A stretch of DNA of 64,000 nt from Flavobacterium pallidum (GCF_003097535.1 NZ_CP029187.1:3100001-3164000); one strand, 5' to 3'. Counted from the first letter of the stretch, positions 54,323 through 63,376 are shown. Notes: generated from the letters alone by a model not told the origin. Made by a program: numbers and translations.

Positions 54323-55441
54323 ATGGAACAGCATACTAAAAAAGGATTTTTCTTCAAGCCGTTTGAAGCGCCACTGCTGTCGCCTTTCGACAAACTGTTT
54401 GGCATTTTTAAAGAGCTTATCCCCCATACTTCCGGTGATTTCGATGAGGCAATCGATTGGCTGCGGCAATTGGACGAGGAGTATAAACTTACTGACGCCG
54501 CATATACCATTGATGATTTTATTGAAGATTTAAAGAAAAAAGGATACATCCGCGAAGTGCTTAAAGACGATGGCACTTCAGGTACCGGTATTACTGCGAA
54601 GACGGAACGGGCGATCCGGCAACAGGCACTGGACCAGATTTTTGGCAACCTCAATAAATCCGGCAGGGGGAATCACAGCACGAAGTATTCCAGCAGCGGC
54701 GATGAACTGACCGGGGAGTTCAGGGCCTATGCCTTCGGGGATGCCTTAGACAGCATATCGGTAACCGAGAGCCTGCGCAACGCACAAATCAATAATGGCA
54801 TGGATCAGTTTCAGCTCACTGAAAACGACCTGGTGGTCGAAGATGCGCAGTACAAAGCCCAGATGAGTACGATCCTGATGATCGACATCAGCCACAGTAT
54901 GATCCTGTATGGCGAAGACCGGATTACCCCCGCCAAAAAAGTGGCCATGGCTTTGGCTGAGCTGATTACCACGCGCTACCCAAAAGACACCCTTGATATC
55001 CTGGTCTTTGGCAATGATGCGTGGCCGATTGCAATCAAAGATCTGCCGTACCTTAGAGTCGGGCCTTACCATACCAATACCGTAGCAGGTTTGCAATTGG
55101 CGATGGATATGCTGCGCAGGAAACGCAACACCAATAAGCAGATTTTTATGATTACTGATGGCAAACCCAGTTGTGTGCGCGAAAAAGACGGCACCTATTA
55201 CATGAACAGCAATGGCCTCGACGAATACATCACAGAGCAATGCTACAATCAGGCGGCACAAGCCCGGAAGTTGCACATCCCGATTACCACTTTTATGATT
55301 GCCAGCGACCCGTACCTGCAGCAGTTTGTCAATAAGTTTACTGAAGCGAACCAGGGGAAGGCGTTCTACACCGGACTCAAAGGGCTCGGGGAAATGATCT
55401 TTGAGGATTATGAAACGAACCGGAAGAAGAAGATTAACTGA
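54323..55441 (+). CDS. VWA domain protein, partner of the MoxR-type ATPase
   Basis: 372 residues from the ATG at 54323. A helical N-terminal part (PFEAPLLSPFDKLFGIFKELI) is followed by a von Willebrand A domain with MIDAS motif MIDISHSM and ITDGKPSC. Such CoxE/YehP-type proteins act with MoxR AAA+ ATPases as metal-dependent adaptors for protein remodelling or cofactor insertion. The ATPase is encoded 110 bases downstream. Base composition is normal for the chromosome, unlike the cassette genes on either side. Confidence 0.9.
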   Translation: MEQHTKKGFFFKPFEAPLLSPFDKLFGIFKELIPHTSGDFDEAIDWLRQLDEEYKLTDAAYTIDDFIEDLKKKGYIREVLKDDGTSGTGITAKTERAIRQQALDQIFGNLNKSGRGNHSTKYSSSGDELTGEFRAYAFGDALDSISVTESLRNAQINNGMDQFQLTENDLVVEDAQYKAQMSTILMIDISHSMILYGEDRITPAKKVAMALAELITTRYPKDTLDILVFGNDAWPIAIKDLPYLRVGPYHTNTVAGLQLAMDMLRRKRNTNKQIFMITDGKPSCVREKDGTYYMNSNGLDEYITEQCYNQAAQARKLHIPITTFMIASDPYLQQFVNKFTEANQGKAFYTGLKGLGEMIFEDYETNRKKKIN

Positions 55442-55551
55442 TTATTGGAATATCACAATATCAAAAGAAAAATAAATATAAAAACTTAGCGAACCTTGCG
55501 TAAAAACTTAGCGCCCTTTGCGGTTCAATAAAAAAACCAGCGGTTAAAAAA

Positions 55552-57015
55552 ATGAAAACAGAAAACGCCACCACACTCGGATCATTAAAACAATCAGGCT
55601 ATACCTCCAAAAGCATCAAAGACGAACTGCGCGATAACCTTCGCCTCAGGATAAAATCAGGGCAGCCCGTATTTGAAGGCGTGTATGGTTTTGAAAATAC
55701 GGTTATCCCTGAACTCGAGCGAGCCATCTTATCACGCCATAACATCAACTTATTGGGGCTAAGGGGTCAGGCGAAAACGAGACTGGCCCGTAAAATGATT
55801 GGATTGCTTGACGAATACATTCCCATAGTTGAAGGCTCTGAAATTAATGACGATCCTCTTGAACCCATTTCGCGCTTTGCCAAAGACCTCATCGCCGAAA
55901 AGGGTGATGCCACCCCCATTGCCTGGGTGCACCGCACTGACCGATTTTTTGAAAAACTGGCGACACCTGATGTCACGGTAGCCGATCTTATTGGGGACGT
56001 TGACCCCATTAAAGCTTCTAACCTGAAATTATCCTATGCTGATGACCGGGTGATTCATTTCGGTATGATTCCAAGAGCGAACCGTTGCATCTTTGTAATC
56101 AATGAATTGCCCGATCTGCAGGCGCGTATCCAGGTCGCGCTGTTTAATATCCTGCAGGAAGGCGATGTGCAGATCCGTGGATTTAAAATCAGGATGCCAT
56201 TGGACATGCAATTTGTTTTCACTGCAAATCCTGAAGATTATACGAACCGCGGGAGCATTGTTACCCCTTTGAAAGACCGTATCGGTTCCCAAATCCTGAC
56301 ACATTATCCTGAAACGCTGGCGGTCGCCCGCAGCATTACGCAGCAGGAAGCCAGGCTCGATGCACAACAGGAAGGAGCCGTTTTGGTACCTGCCCTGGCT
56401 AAAGACTTATTGGAACAAATCAGTTTTGAAGCACGCGACAGCGAATATATTGATGCTAAAAGCGGCGTCAGTGCGCGTATGAGCATCACCGCCTATCAAA
56501 ACCTGGTCAGTACCGCAGAACGCCGCGCGTTGCTGGCAGGAACCGACACCACAACGGTACGCCTGTCTGACTTTATGGGTATCATCCCGTCGATTACCGG
56601 AAAAGTGGAACTCGTGTACGAAGGCGAACAGGAAGGCGCTGCTGTAGTGGCGCAGCATCTGATAAGCGATGCTATCCATACGCTGTTCCCTGGTTATTTC
56701 CCTAAAATTGAAAAGCTCGAACGCGATGCCACTGCGAGTCCGTATGCTCCATTGCTGGAATGGTTTTTTACAGAAACGGGGTTCGAGCTACTCGACGATG
56801 CAACCGATGAAACCTACAAACAACAATTGGATGCCTTAGCGCCATTAGAAGCATTAGTTCAGAAATACCACCCAGACTGCCTGCCCGAAGAAAAGTATTT
56901 CTTCAAGGAATTTCTGCTCTGGGGGTTGGTGGAATATGATAAATTGAGCAAAGACAGGATTGCAGTGGGGTATCAGTTCAAGGATTTGTACAGTAATTAT
57001 ATTAATAAGCTATAA
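55552..57015 (+). CDS. MoxR / magnesium-chelatase-type AAA+ ATPase
   Basis: 487 residues. Walker A is LGLRGQAKTRLARK; the Walker B-like strand CIFVINELPDLQARIQ and sensor 1 FVFTANPEDYTNRG follow, then a C-terminal lid. It is longer than simple MoxR proteins and closer to the ChlI/BchI group, without other chelatase subunits nearby. It probably remodels a target with the VWA protein. No pigment synthesis is implied. Confidence 0.9.
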   Translation: MKTENATTLGSLKQSGYTSKSIKDELRDNLRLRIKSGQPVFEGVYGFENTVIPELERAILSRHNINLLGLRGQAKTRLARKMIGLLDEYIPIVEGSEINDDPLEPISRFAKDLIAEKGDATPIAWVHRTDRFFEKLATPDVTVADLIGDVDPIKASNLKLSYADDRVIHFGMIPRANRCIFVINELPDLQARIQVALFNILQEGDVQIRGFKIRMPLDMQFVFTANPEDYTNRGSIVTPLKDRIGSQILTHYPETLAVARSITQQEARLDAQQEGAVLVPALAKDLLEQISFEARDSEYIDAKSGVSARMSITAYQNLVSTAERRALLAGTDTTTVRLSDFMGIIPSITGKVELVYEGEQEGAAVVAQHLISDAIHTLFPGYFPKIEKLERDATASPYAPLLEWFFTETGFELLDDATDETYKQQLDALAPLEALVQKYHPDCLPEEKYFFKEFLLWGLVEYDKLSKDRIAVGYQFKDLYSNYINKL

Positions 57016-57065
57016 AACAATTTATAAGAAGCGGAAATGACCTTTCACACATAAATTCAGAATCA

Positions 57066-58046
57066 ATGAGAAAGATACTATTGGTTATTTTTTATCTGAC
57101 TATTAACTTCGCACAATCTCAAAATAAATTTGAATCATTCGTTATCAATGAAAAATTGGGTATCGTTGAAATTAGCACATTGTCTGAATATATAGCACCA
57201 ACTTTCGACTCTTATAAAAAAATCAATATTAATAGTGACTTCATAACAATCAGACAAAATGACTCGTTAAGGATATTCGACAAGAAAAATGGAAATTGGA
57301 AAAAGTCAATTTATCTTAACTCCGATCTTTTAACCGCATACATAGACCAAAGAACGTATATACATATTATTGAAAATAATAAAAGTGTTTTATTAGATTC
57401 AGTTTTCAAGCCAGCAATTCATTTCCCAAAAGCATATTCACAAATTCAATATATAGAACGGAGCTTTTTCTATGCTCAAAATAATAATACTCTGGATATT
57501 TATAAACTCACCAAAAAAACATCCGTTTTAAAACATACTATAGACGCGAAATTTTATTCAACGGAAAAAAAACATAATGATGATGGCTCAACTACTGATT
57601 ATATTATGTTTTATGGCGGTGATGCAACGTATCAATTTGATTTAGATTTTACTTTGATTAAAAAATTTGAGAAGAAAATAACTGAAGAATATGAGCTTAA
57701 TTACTTACTAGACCCTTCCAATAAAATTTCGGTGTCGCCAGATGGTCCAAAAACTAAAGAAAAACATGTTGAATTTCTGGAAGAAAAAACTACAGACAAG
57801 ATTATATATACTGTAATCGATAGTAGTTTTAAAATTGCCATGAATTTAGATTTTGTATTAAAGAAATTCGGGGAAAACGAATTTATTGTTTACAAGGTTT
57901 TTAGCACGGTCGATAAAGATGGCCGGAAGATAACGTCAATGGGAGCCAAAGACAGTTACAGATTTAAAATTCAGTTCAAAGAATTAAAAGCTTTGCTGCC
58001 AATTAAATACCAAAATGAAATTGGATTGGAAGTGCTACAAAAATAA
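57066..58046 (+). CDS. Hypothetical exported protein
   Basis: 326 residues with a signal peptide (MRKILLVIFYLTINFAQSQ). The body is rich in beta strands, Lys and Asn with no recognised motif; propeller- or WG-like strands (LRIFDKKNGNWKKSIYL) recur. It is AT-rich and followed 25 bases later by repeat R4, so it may be a cassette-like insert after the ATPase gene. Confidence 0.65.
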   Translation: MRKILLVIFYLTINFAQSQNKFESFVINEKLGIVEISTLSEYIAPTFDSYKKININSDFITIRQNDSLRIFDKKNGNWKKSIYLNSDLLTAYIDQRTYIHIIENNKSVLLDSVFKPAIHFPKAYSQIQYIERSFFYAQNNNTLDIYKLTKKTSVLKHTIDAKFYSTEKKHNDDGSTTDYIMFYGGDATYQFDLDFTLIKKFEKKITEEYELNYLLDPSNKISVSPDGPKTKEKHVEFLEEKTTDKIIYTVIDSSFKIAMNLDFVLKKFGENEFIVYKVFSTVDKDGRKITSMGAKDSYRFKIQFKELKALLPIKYQNEIGLEVLQK

Positions 58047-58070
58047 AGAATTAAAATGCACTTCCTGCAC

Positions 58071-58267
58071 CAGCGGTTTCACGCATAGGAGCGCCGAAGG
58101 AATTGCTGCTTTCGGTGTAAAATAAACCTCATTTTTTTATAACTTCGTTTTAGCTGCGCTCCGTTCGGCCTTCGGCTTCGGGTGTCCAGCCAGGTCCCGA
58201 AATTCCGGGGCAGTTGCAAATGCCACAACGTGTGAGCCTGGTGCAGCAAACTGCCGGACTTTATGTA
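58071..58267 (+). repeat. Cassette-like repeat module R4
   Basis: It starts CAGCGGTTTCACGCA and ends CTGCCGGACTTTATGT, aligning with R1/R2 with insertions in the middle (197 bases). The promoter-like TAACTTCG with upstream TGTAAAATAAACC is kept. The final G of the GTTAT core is changed to C. Confidence 0.6.
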
Positions 58268-58274
58268 CCATATT

Positions 58275-58739
58275 ATGAAAAACGAACGTCTGACATTACG
58301 ACCAAAACTTGGAAAAACGATTCTATTGCTAATTGCAAGCCTGGCTTTTAGTATAGGCGGTTTTTTCATGATAAATGAAAAGTCAGGTTTAGGATGGTTT
58401 GGAATTGTATTTTTTGGGCTATGTTCCTTAGTATTTATTATACAAATGGTTCCAGGTTCAACAGAATTAACTTTGTCAGGCGAGGGTTTTGAAATGACAA
58501 GTTTGTTCCGTAAAAATTTGATAAAATGGAAAGATGTAAAGACATTCGAGGTTGGTAATATACTCCGAAATAAGACTGTTATGTTTGATTATGTTGATCA
58601 ACATAATGAGTACAATACAGGTAAATCCGTAGCGAAAAGATTATCTGGGAGTCATGCCGCGCTTCCGACAACTTATGGACTTAAGGCCGATGAATTATTA
58701 GACATTATGAATACGTGGAAAAATAAATACGGTGCATAA
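58275..58739 (+). CDS. STM3941-family small membrane protein, cassette gene 3
   Basis: 154 residues (an ATG at 58263 inside the repeat end is an alternative). Two N-terminal hydrophobic helices (TILLLIASLAFSIGGFFMI and WFGIVFFGLCSLVFI) are followed by a PH-like beta domain with LTLSGEGFEMTSLFRKNLIKW. The architecture fits STM3941-like proteins of unknown function. It lies directly downstream of R4 and its end is GCATAACAGC, again like a cassette border. Confidence 0.7.
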   Translation: MKNERLTLRPKLGKTILLLIASLAFSIGGFFMINEKSGLGWFGIVFFGLCSLVFIIQMVPGSTELTLSGEGFEMTSLFRKNLIKWKDVKTFEVGNILRNKTVMFDYVDQHNEYNTGKSVAKRLSGSHAALPTTYGLKADELLDIMNTWKNKYGA

Positions 58740-58758
58740 CAGCATTCTCTCCGAAAAT

Positions 58759-59103
58759 ATGAAAAAAGAAAAATTAAAAAAACTGCCTCATTTCATTTCA
58801 GGTGGTATGATATTGTTACACAGTGTAGAGCGGTTTGAAATGAACCATAATTCATACCTGATATTTCTTTTTGCAGGAATCGTATTCATGAGTGTTGCAG
58901 TGCTGCATAAAAAGATTTCCAAAAAATTTCCTTTGGTCGACATTACATTTTACGCACTGGAAGGTATTTTGTCATTTGTTATCGCCTTCGAGTATTGGGA
59001 GGCAGGAAAGACGGGTTTACCCATTCCCTACATCATTGCTGGACTCTTCCAAATGTTTGCGATTTATAAATTTGCTTTAAGGGCAAAAAAAAGTGTCATT
59101 TAA
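58759..59103 (+). CDS. Hypothetical membrane protein, cassette gene 4
   Basis: 114 residues with three to four hydrophobic helices (YLIFLFAGIVFMSVAVLHK, FYALEGILSFVIAFEYW, PYIIAGLFQMFAIYKFAL). No family recognised. It starts 20 bases after the previous stop, with only the first bases of a repeat (ATAACAGC) between. A degraded repeat-like tail (ACAGCAAACGGCGTTTCA) follows it. Confidence 0.65.
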   Translation: MKKEKLKKLPHFISGGMILLHSVERFEMNHNSYLIFLFAGIVFMSVAVLHKKISKKFPLVDITFYALEGILSFVIAFEYWEAGKTGLPIPYIIAGLFQMFAIYKFALRAKKSVI

Positions 59104-59163
59104 AAAATTCAAACTACAGCAAACGGCGTTTCAATAACCCCAAATAATGGTCAGACGAGCGCG

Positions 59164-59538
59164 TCAGTCAGGAACTGCCTCCCCACCCTGCCTCTTTAAA
59201 ATAACCTCCCGTAAACGTTGCTCATACGAATCGCCCCAATTGCCAATAGCTGCAATAACAGGGATAAGTGTCTTCCCAAAATCCGTTAGGCTATATTCTA
59301 CTTTAGGTGGCACAACCGCATAAATAACCTTGCTAATCAGTTCGTGGTCTTCCAGCTCCTTCAATTGAATGGTCAATACCCTTCTTGATGCATCCGGGAT
59401 CTTACGCTGCAATTCGCTCGGGCGTTTATGCCCCTGCTCGATAAACCATAACAGGCGGATTTTCCATTTGCCATAAAGCACTTCACCAACCAGGTCAAGG
59501 CCGCAATTCAGGTTTAAGGGGATTTTTCTTTCATACAT
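59164..59538 (-). CDS. HxlR family transcriptional regulator
   Basis: 124 residues with a single winged-helix domain: LVGEVLYGKWKIRLLWFI, RRVLTIQLKELEDHELI and VEYSLTDFGKTLIPV. The Cys near the N-terminus (LNCGLDL) is the residue that senses electrophiles or redox stress in several HxlR proteins. It is divergent from an SDR gene over a 124-base spacer and probably represses it, the usual arrangement. Confidence 0.92.
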   Translation of the reverse strand: MYERKIPLNLNCGLDLVGEVLYGKWKIRLLWFIEQGHKRPSELQRKIPDASRRVLTIQLKELEDHELISKVIYAVVPPKVEYSLTDFGKTLIPVIAAIGNWGDSYEQRLREVILKRQGGEAVPD

Positions 59539-59662
59539 ACTACAAAGTTAAATCAATGTTGCAATTCGCGCAATAGGGGAAAAATTTCTCCCTATGCAAT
59601 TCGATATTCCCTTATTGCCAGGAATTTATATACTTCACAACTTTGTACAAAAATAATACACA

Positions 59663-60457
59663 ATGGAACAAACATTTAATTTCAACAATGAGTTATCGGG
59701 CAAAATCGCCCTGGTAACAGGAGGTACAAAAGGAGCCGGAAGGGCAATTGCAGAAAGGCTGCTTCAGGCAGGCGCAACAGTGGTAATTACCGCACGCAAC
59801 GCACCCGGGCATGAAAACAGCAACATGCATTTTATTCCCGCCGATCTCAGTAAGCCCGAAGGCACGCAAAATGTAATCAGTGAAGTGTTATCCACTTACG
59901 GCAGGCTTGACATCCTGGTAAACAACCTGGGTTCGTCAACAACGCCAGCTGGCGGCTGTAAAGCATTATCTGATGATGATTGGGAATCCACCCTACAGGC
60001 CAACCTGCTCGCTCCGGTTCGGCTTGATCGAGGATTTTTACCGCAGATGATAGACCGTAAAGACGGAGTCATCATCCACATCGCGTCCATTCAGGGCAAG
60101 CTCCCGCTGTACGATTCTACGCTGCCTTATGCCGCCGCCAAAGCAGCACTGAGAAATTACAGCAAAAGCTTATCGAATGAAGTGACTCCTAAAGGAGTCC
60201 GCGTCCTGACGGTGTCCCCGGGATGGATCAATACCACCGCATCAACAGAATGGCTGGCAGAGATTGCACGAAATGCCAACAGTACCATCGAGGAAGCAAA
60301 AAAAGGGGTCATGGATGCCTTGGGCGGAATACCGTACGGCAGGCCTGCCCAACCTGAAGAAGTAGCGGAATTAGTGGGATTCCTCGTCTCGCCAAGAGCC
60401 AATTACCTCTCCGGGACCGAGTATGTAATCGATGGCGGCACCGTACCAACAATCTAA
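59663..60457 (+). CDS. SDR family oxidoreductase controlled by HxlR
   Basis: 264 residues. Cofactor motif TGGTKGAGRAIAERL, NNLG at the NNAG position, catalytic Ser in HIASIQG and YAAAK as YxxxK, and the C-terminal LSGTEYVIDGGTVPT. It is a classical SDR that probably reduces a reactive carbonyl; the adjacent HxlR sensor and SnoaL-like gene support a detoxification role. Confidence 0.92.
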   Translation: MEQTFNFNNELSGKIALVTGGTKGAGRAIAERLLQAGATVVITARNAPGHENSNMHFIPADLSKPEGTQNVISEVLSTYGRLDILVNNLGSSTTPAGGCKALSDDDWESTLQANLLAPVRLDRGFLPQMIDRKDGVIIHIASIQGKLPLYDSTLPYAAAKAALRNYSKSLSNEVTPKGVRVLTVSPGWINTTASTEWLAEIARNANSTIEEAKKGVMDALGGIPYGRPAQPEEVAELVGFLVSPRANYLSGTEYVIDGGTVPTI

Positions 60458-60476
60458 TAACCTTTAAAATAATATT

Positions 60477-60800
60477 ATGGATTTACCGCAAGTAATAGCC
60501 GACCTGGTCAACGCACAGAACAGCTTCGACAGTGTCGCTTATGCCAATTGTTTCTCTGAAACCGCAGTCGTGTCCGATGAAGGCAAAACACATAGCGGAC
60601 GCCGCGAAATCGAAAGATGGATCGCTGAGGCAAACGAAAGATACAAATCAGTGATGAAACCCCTCGAATATACCGGGAATGGTAGTTTAGCTATTCTATC
60701 CGCCGAGGTTTCCGGTACATTTCCGGGAAGCCCCCTGGTCCTAAAATTCCATTTTGAGATCGTAGACGGGAAAATCAAATCTTTAAGTGTGACAGACTAA
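60477..60800 (+). CDS. SnoaL-like / NTF2-fold protein
   Basis: 107 residues with the cone-shaped NTF2-type layout: helices at the start (ADLVNAQNSFDSVAYANCF), REIERWIAEANERYK and three long strands. No obvious catalytic His/Asp pair. It starts 19 bases after the SDR and ends at a strong terminator, so the two are an operon. Confidence 0.87.
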   Translation: MDLPQVIADLVNAQNSFDSVAYANCFSETAVVSDEGKTHSGRREIERWIAEANERYKSVMKPLEYTGNGSLAILSAEVSGTFPGSPLVLKFHFEIVDGKIKSLSVTD

Positions 60801-60808
60801 AATCTAAA

Positions 60809-60838
60809 AAGAGCGCCTGAAAATCAGGCGCTCTTTCT
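60809..60838 (+). terminator. Terminator of the SDR/SnoaL operon
   Basis: A 12-bp perfect stem (AAGAGCGCCTGA with TCAGGCGCTCTT) with a 3-nt loop and following T residues. Confidence 0.92.
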
Positions 60839-60840
60839 TT

Positions 60841-61412
60841 AAATATGAATTATTAATTAAAGGATATGGAAAGAATAATCTCAGCATTATAAATTAATAG
60901 TGATCAAGTAAAAATAATGCGCTGCGAAAAATGTAGCTTACACAATCCTGCAATTTGATTATATAATTTTAAAAACCATTGGTAATAAATTGGCAGTAAA
61001 ACAGTATACTTCAAATTACATAAAACATCCCCGTTATGCTATAAAGTAAAGTATTGTGACAATCCGAAATTTGTAAAAAAGTTTGACGATGAAAACAATT
61101 ATACTTACTAAGGTTCTGCCCGCTGCGTTCAATGGCGTGCATTACATTTCCACACTTGTCAGGGTGTATTACAGCTAATAGTTAAGCGCAAAAACCGGCA
61201 ATGAACAAATCATTATTGATGTGTCCGTCACAAATTAATTGGCCAGGGTATTTCCGGCACACATTTTATAGAATTTGTTTTGCTTTGTTTAGTGGCACGA
61301 AAGTGCCGTTTTTTTTGCATTACATAATTTAAAAATGAGAATGTATCACGGAAATATCACATGGCTCGTTTTATATGTATCGCCTATCCTGAATAGGTAA
61401 ATCATAAATCGG
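60841..61412. other. Intergenic region with possible small RNA
   Basis: 570 bases without a solid gene. A 29-codon frame (61089-61178, MKTIILTKVLPAAF) has no support. A terminator at 61294-61317 has no upstream gene, so a small RNA of unknown start may lie before it. Confidence 0.4.
61294..61317 (+). terminator. Orphan terminator
   Basis: A GGCAC/GTGCC stem closed by a GAAA tetraloop and followed by eight T residues. No recognised gene precedes it on the plus strand. Confidence 0.75.
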
Positions 61413-62237
61413 CTAGCGCTCCAGCCCATGCCCACAATGATAACAAAACAGTGCATCATCCCTATGATGATCCGCGCTGCAATTGGGGCACACTTGTGTG
61501 TTAGTGTCAGCTTCCCCTTTCTTTGACATGAATTCGGCTGTTACCAGCCCTGTAGGTACAGCAATAATGCCGTATCCAAGGATCATAATGACCATTGAAA
61601 CAAACTGTCCAAAAGGAGTTTGTGGCGTGATGTCGCCAAAGCCAACGGTAGTAAGCGTCACAATGGTCCAATATACCGCTACCGGAATGCTTGTAAAGCC
61701 ACTTTCAGCCCCTTCAATAATGTACATTACCGTACCAAGGATAATGCACAATACAACCACACTGAAAAGGAAGACGATGATCTTCATCCTCGATTTCTTC
61801 AATGCATCTGTCAACTGGTTTGAAGCGCCCACAAACTGTCCCAACTTTAGTATCCGGAAAATACGAAGCAGCCTTACCGCGCGTATTGAAACAAGGAAAT
61901 GCAGGCCGGGAAATATCAGGTCGATGTACGCAGGAAGTGTGGCAAGCAAGTCCAGGATGCCCTGTACGCTTAGGATGTATTTCAAAGGCCTTTTTACTGC
62001 AATAATCCTGCCCAGGTATTCCAAAGTGAAGAATATGGTAATTACCCATTCGGTGATTTCAAGTGCAGTACCATAACGCGCCTGTATGGATACCACGCTT
62101 TCGAGCATTACCGCAGCGATGCTTATCAGGATCAGGAAAATCAGGATCAGGTCAAAGAGCTTGCCGGCAAAAGTATCGGCTTCATAAATGATTTCGTGGA
62201 ACCGCTTACGGGCGTTATTTGTAATATTTTCTTCCAA
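61413..62237 (-). CDS. Voltage-gated potassium channel with C-terminal zinc ribbon
   Basis: 274 residues. Six transmembrane helices: the S4-like segment SIRAVRLLRIFRILKLGQF carries regularly spaced Arg, and the pore has the K+ selectivity filter TTVGFGD. The short cytoplasmic tail ends with CPNC and CYHC, a zinc-ribbon pair that is unusual for such channels and may serve assembly or sensing. Potassium conductance is inferred from the filter. It is a single gene next to a response regulator. Confidence 0.93.
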   Translation of the reverse strand: MEENITNNARKRFHEIIYEADTFAGKLFDLILIFLILISIAAVMLESVVSIQARYGTALEITEWVITIFFTLEYLGRIIAVKRPLKYILSVQGILDLLATLPAYIDLIFPGLHFLVSIRAVRLLRIFRILKLGQFVGASNQLTDALKKSRMKIIVFLFSVVVLCIILGTVMYIIEGAESGFTSIPVAVYWTIVTLTTVGFGDITPQTPFGQFVSMVIMILGYGIIAVPTGLVTAEFMSKKGEADTNTQVCPNCSADHHRDDALFCYHCGHGLER

Positions 62238-62279
62238 GGCCTAGGGTGTTTGGTCATTAAATTTACGAAAAAAACCAAG

Positions 62280-62306
62280 ATAGCGCGTATTTATAATCCG
62301 TGCCTA
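62280..62306. repeat. REP-like palindrome, copy 1
   Basis: Contains GCGCGTATTTATAATCCGTGCC with partial dyad symmetry; 23 of 27 bases match 63001-63027. The two lie on either side of the response regulator gene. Confidence 0.5.
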
Positions 62307-62431
62307 ATATTAAACCTACCCATGATGGCTTTTCCACGAACGCTGTAATAATCAATAAGGATTTAAATTGGGCAATGAGGCTCCATAGGGAAATAAACAA
62401 TGTAACTGTTTTAATCTCTATGCAATGGGAT

Positions 62432-62893
62432 TTACGATGTAGGCCGGTGCGATCTGGATTTTCCGTGACTGTCTATGAAAAAATTCTCTCGTGTGCCTAA
62501 AAAGTTTAACCAGTCAATATGAATGACATGATTTATAATTTCCCGCATATCTCCGTAGTTAGGAACTTTCTGTAAATATAGGTCAGCCTTCAGTTTAAAG
62601 CATGTATTTACGATAATGTCGCTATTGGAAGTAGATATCATTACAACCGGTAAATTTTTGAATTTAAAATCGCGCCTGATTTCCTGAAGCAATTCCGCAC
62701 CGTTCATTTCAGGCATATTAATATCCGTAAATACAATAACTGAAGTGTGATCCAAAGAATGTAGTGCTTCTAGTAACGCACTCGCCTTATCGAAGGTTAT
62801 GGTCTTCCCTCCTAACGAGGTAACAATTTCCTCAAAAATACTTCTGTCATCCGGGTCATCGTCCACGTATAGGATAAGCTTTGTTGTTTTCAA
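62432..62893 (-). CDS. Stand-alone response regulator receiver
   Basis: 153 residues, a single REC domain: acidic triplet in YVDDDPDD, phosphoacceptor D57 in VFTDINMPEMNG, and Lys in YLQKVPN. The C-terminal ~25 residues (NFFIDSHGKSRSHRPTS) extend past the fold. It belongs to the small CheY-like receivers that pair with PAS kinases; no kinase gene is adjacent. Confidence 0.9.
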   Translation of the reverse strand: MKTTKLILYVDDDPDDRSIFEEIVTSLGGKTITFDKASALLEALHSLDHTSVIVFTDINMPEMNGAELLQEIRRDFKFKNLPVVMISTSNSDIIVNTCFKLKADLYLQKVPNYGDMREIINHVIHIDWLNFLGTRENFFIDSHGKSRSHRPTS

Positions 62894-63000
62894 ATTATTT
62901 TATTTTACTTCGGTTAAGCTGGATATCAAAGTTGATAAACCGGACTAAAATACGATTTTAAACGACACTGGTTATACTAAACTTTCTAATGAAAAATAAT

Positions 63001-63027
63001 ATGGCGCGGATTTATAATTCGTGCCCA
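63001..63027. repeat. REP-like palindrome, copy 2
   Basis: Contains GGCGCGGATTTATAATTCGT with partial dyad symmetry, matching 62280-62306 at 23 of 27 positions in direct orientation. It resembles REP elements associated with REP-type transposases in Bacteroidetes, though no transposase gene is nearby. Confidence 0.5.
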
Positions 63028-63300
63028 GCAGATATAAAAAAACCGATGGTGCGGAATTGCATCCCTTGTCCGCGGTGCGTAACAAAGCATCACCACCATG
63101 TCTCAATGGTCCTGGCAAATGTCCTTAAAAATCCCTCGAAATGAACATCTTCACAAAACTATTCAAACAACAAATCGAAAACTACTGCAAATTTTACGAC
63201 TATTTACAAAAAAGAATAATTCATGTTCGAAAGACTTTACAACTCATAGCGACTTGTTTCGGCGGCCGCAAGCTCTGTTCAACCACACAAGCCACAACGG

Positions 63301-63376
63301 ACGGAGCGAAGCTAATTGCTGCATACTTTGTAAAATAAACCACCTTTTTCCATAATTTCGTTCCTGCTGATAGTAC
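63301..63376 (+). repeat. Partial cassette-like repeat R7 upstream of arr
   Basis: It aligns with the middle of R1/R2 (GAGCGAAGCTAATTGCTGC, then TTTGTAAAATAAACCACC and CCATAATTTCGTTCCTG, then AGTACT). The attC-like ends are missing, but the promoter-like pair TTTG and TAATTTCG (63353-63360) is intact, 59 bases before the arr ATG. Confidence 0.65.

Noticed and set aside
55552..57015. Magnesium chelatase for chlorophyll synthesis
   Set aside because: No H or D chelatase subunit and no pigment genes; the VWA neighbour fits a MoxR system.
61089..61178. 29-codon frame near the orphan terminator
   Set aside because: Too short and without ribosome-binding or family support.
63098..63355. Frames before arr
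   Set aside because: Short, overlapping each other, no recognisable domain, and they run into the repeat.
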